Of a DNA stretch of 32,020 bases, positions 30,983-32,020 are shown piece after piece. The notes beneath the pieces were generated by a model. The model saw only the letters and a program-made list of their open reading frames with translations, searched no databases and had not been told where the DNA came from. This stretch comes from Polaromonas sp. (GTDB lineage: Bacteria > Pseudomonadota > Gammaproteobacteria > Burkholderiales > Burkholderiaceae_C), in NCBI GenBank assembly GCA_028292045.1, contig JAQGMZ010000074.1:1-32020 (forward strand), in the 5' to 3' direction. Each line of letters starts with the position of its first letter. The first letter of the stretch is position 1. The position numbers and the translations under genes were made by a program.

Positions 30983-31474
30983 TCACACTCTTAAAATCCG
31001 CTCACCACGGCCAATTCCACTTGAGCCGGTACGCACCGTCTCAAGGATGGCGCTGCGTTCGATCGCCTCCAGAAACGCGTCATTCTTGGTCTGGTCGCCG
31101 GTCAGCTCGATCGTGTAGCTTTTTTCAGTCACATCGATGATCCGTCCGCGAAAAATATCCGTCATGCGTTTCATTTCTTCGCGCTCCTTGCCAACTGCGC
31201 GCACCTTGACCATCATCAGTTCACGCTCCGTGTAGGAGCCTTCGGTCAGATCGACCACCTTGACCACTTCAATCAGGCGGTTCAGGTGTTTGGTGATCTG
31301 CTCGATCACGTCGTCAGAACCGGAGGTCTGGATCGTCATGCGCGACAGCGTCGGGTCTTCTGTTGGCGCAACGGTCAGGCTTTCGATGTTGTAGCCACGG
31401 GCTGAAAACAGGCCGACCACGCGGGAAAGCGCGCCGGGCTCGTTCTCTAGCAAAACTGCAATGATGTGTTTCAT
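30983..31474 (-). CDS. ilvN: Acetolactate synthase small (regulatory) subunit
   Basis: MKHIIAVLLENEPGALSRVVGLFSARGYNIESLTVAPTEDPTLSRMTIQTSGSDDVIEQITKHLNRLIEVVKVVDLTEGSYTERELMMVKV (ACT domain). Confidence 0.96.
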   Translation of the reverse strand: MKHIIAVLLENEPGALSRVVGLFSARGYNIESLTVAPTEDPTLSRMTIQTSGSDDVIEQITKHLNRLIEVVKVVDLTEGSYTERELMMVKVRAVGKEREEMKRMTDIFRGRIIDVTEKSYTIELTGDQTKNDAFLEAIERSAILETVRTGSSGIGRGERILRV

Positions 31475-31588
31475 ATGAAGATTCCTCTTTTCGCTGCCCT
31501 CCCCTGCGCACGGTAATGCGCAGGCTCGGCAGTCAATAGATTCGTCAGTTGACGGGGTGAATAAAAATGCGGGAAGGCGCCGTTGCGC

Positions 31589-32020
31589 TCAAAGGTCTTC
31601 AGACCCGAGCAGCATTTCCGTGATGCCCTTGCCGGCCTTGACCATCGGAAACACGTTTTCGGTCGGATCGGTCCGGAAATCCATGAACACGGTGCGGTCC
31701 TTGAGCTTGCGTGCTTCACGCAGCGCCGGTTCAACATCTTGCGGCTTTTCAATCAGCATGCCCACATGCCCGTAGGCCTCGGCCAGCTTGACGAAATTGG
31801 GCAGCGCGTCCATGTAGCTGCTGCTGTAGCGGCCGGAATATTCAATTTCCTGCCACTGGCGAACCATGCCGAGGTAACGATTGTTCAGCGAAACGATCTT
31901 GATCGGCGTGTTGTATTGCAGGCAGGTAGAAAGCTCCTGGATACACATCTGTACCGATCCTTCGCCGGTAATACAGAACACCTCAGACTCGGGCTTGGCG
32001 AGCTTGATGCCCATGGCATA
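31589..32020 (-). CDS. ilvB: Acetolactate synthase large subunit, C-terminal part (runs off the right edge)
   Basis: MGIKLAKPESEVFCITGEGSVQMCIQELSTCLQYNTPIKIVSLNNRYLGMVRQWQEIEYSGRYSSSYMDALPNFVKLAEAYGHVGM (ThDP-binding domain); upstream of ilvN. Confidence 0.95.
   Translation of the reverse strand, partial: YAMGIKLAKPESEVFCITGEGSVQMCIQELSTCLQYNTPIKIVSLNNRYLGMVRQWQEIEYSGRYSSSYMDALPNFVKLAEAYGHVGMLIEKPQDVEPALREARKLKDRTVFMDFRTDPTENVFPMVKAGKGITEMLLGSEDL

Overview
This 32 kb window looks like core chromosome from a GC-rich betaproteobacterium, probably Burkholderiales/Comamonadaceae. That placement is inferred from gene content and order only. It is densely packed with housekeeping genes. On the minus strand, in transcription order within each cluster: (i) alaA-hom-thrC-mobB-moeA-moaD-moaE, with a partial clpB at the left edge; (ii) yebC, purD, hemF-nadD-rsfS-rlmH-maf-rng-polysaccharide deacetylase-glycosyltransferase; (iii) pbpG; (iv) ilvB(partial)-ilvN-ilvC, then pssA and leuA. 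Plus-strand genes are an orphan TctC/Bug-type binding protein, a Mth938-like small protein, bcp, a PIN-PhoH ATPase, a HerA-like DUF853 ATPase, upp, aat-bpt and an IclR regulator. I saw no mobile element, CRISPR array, tRNA or rRNA. The most notable unannotated structure lies between pssA and leuA. It is a 17-codon ORF (MNSISLALFLSANGRRR*) whose three Leu codons are all CTA, followed by a GC-rich hairpin with a T8 tract. A segment inside the ORF can pair with the 5' arm of that hairpin. Together these have the architecture of a ribosome-mediated leucine attenuator. Other second-look items are a hairpin between a candidate promoter and phoH, a palindrome abutting the iclR start codon, a sigma32-like clpB promoter, a very long basic tail on RsfS, and envelope genes coupled to the end of the rng operon.
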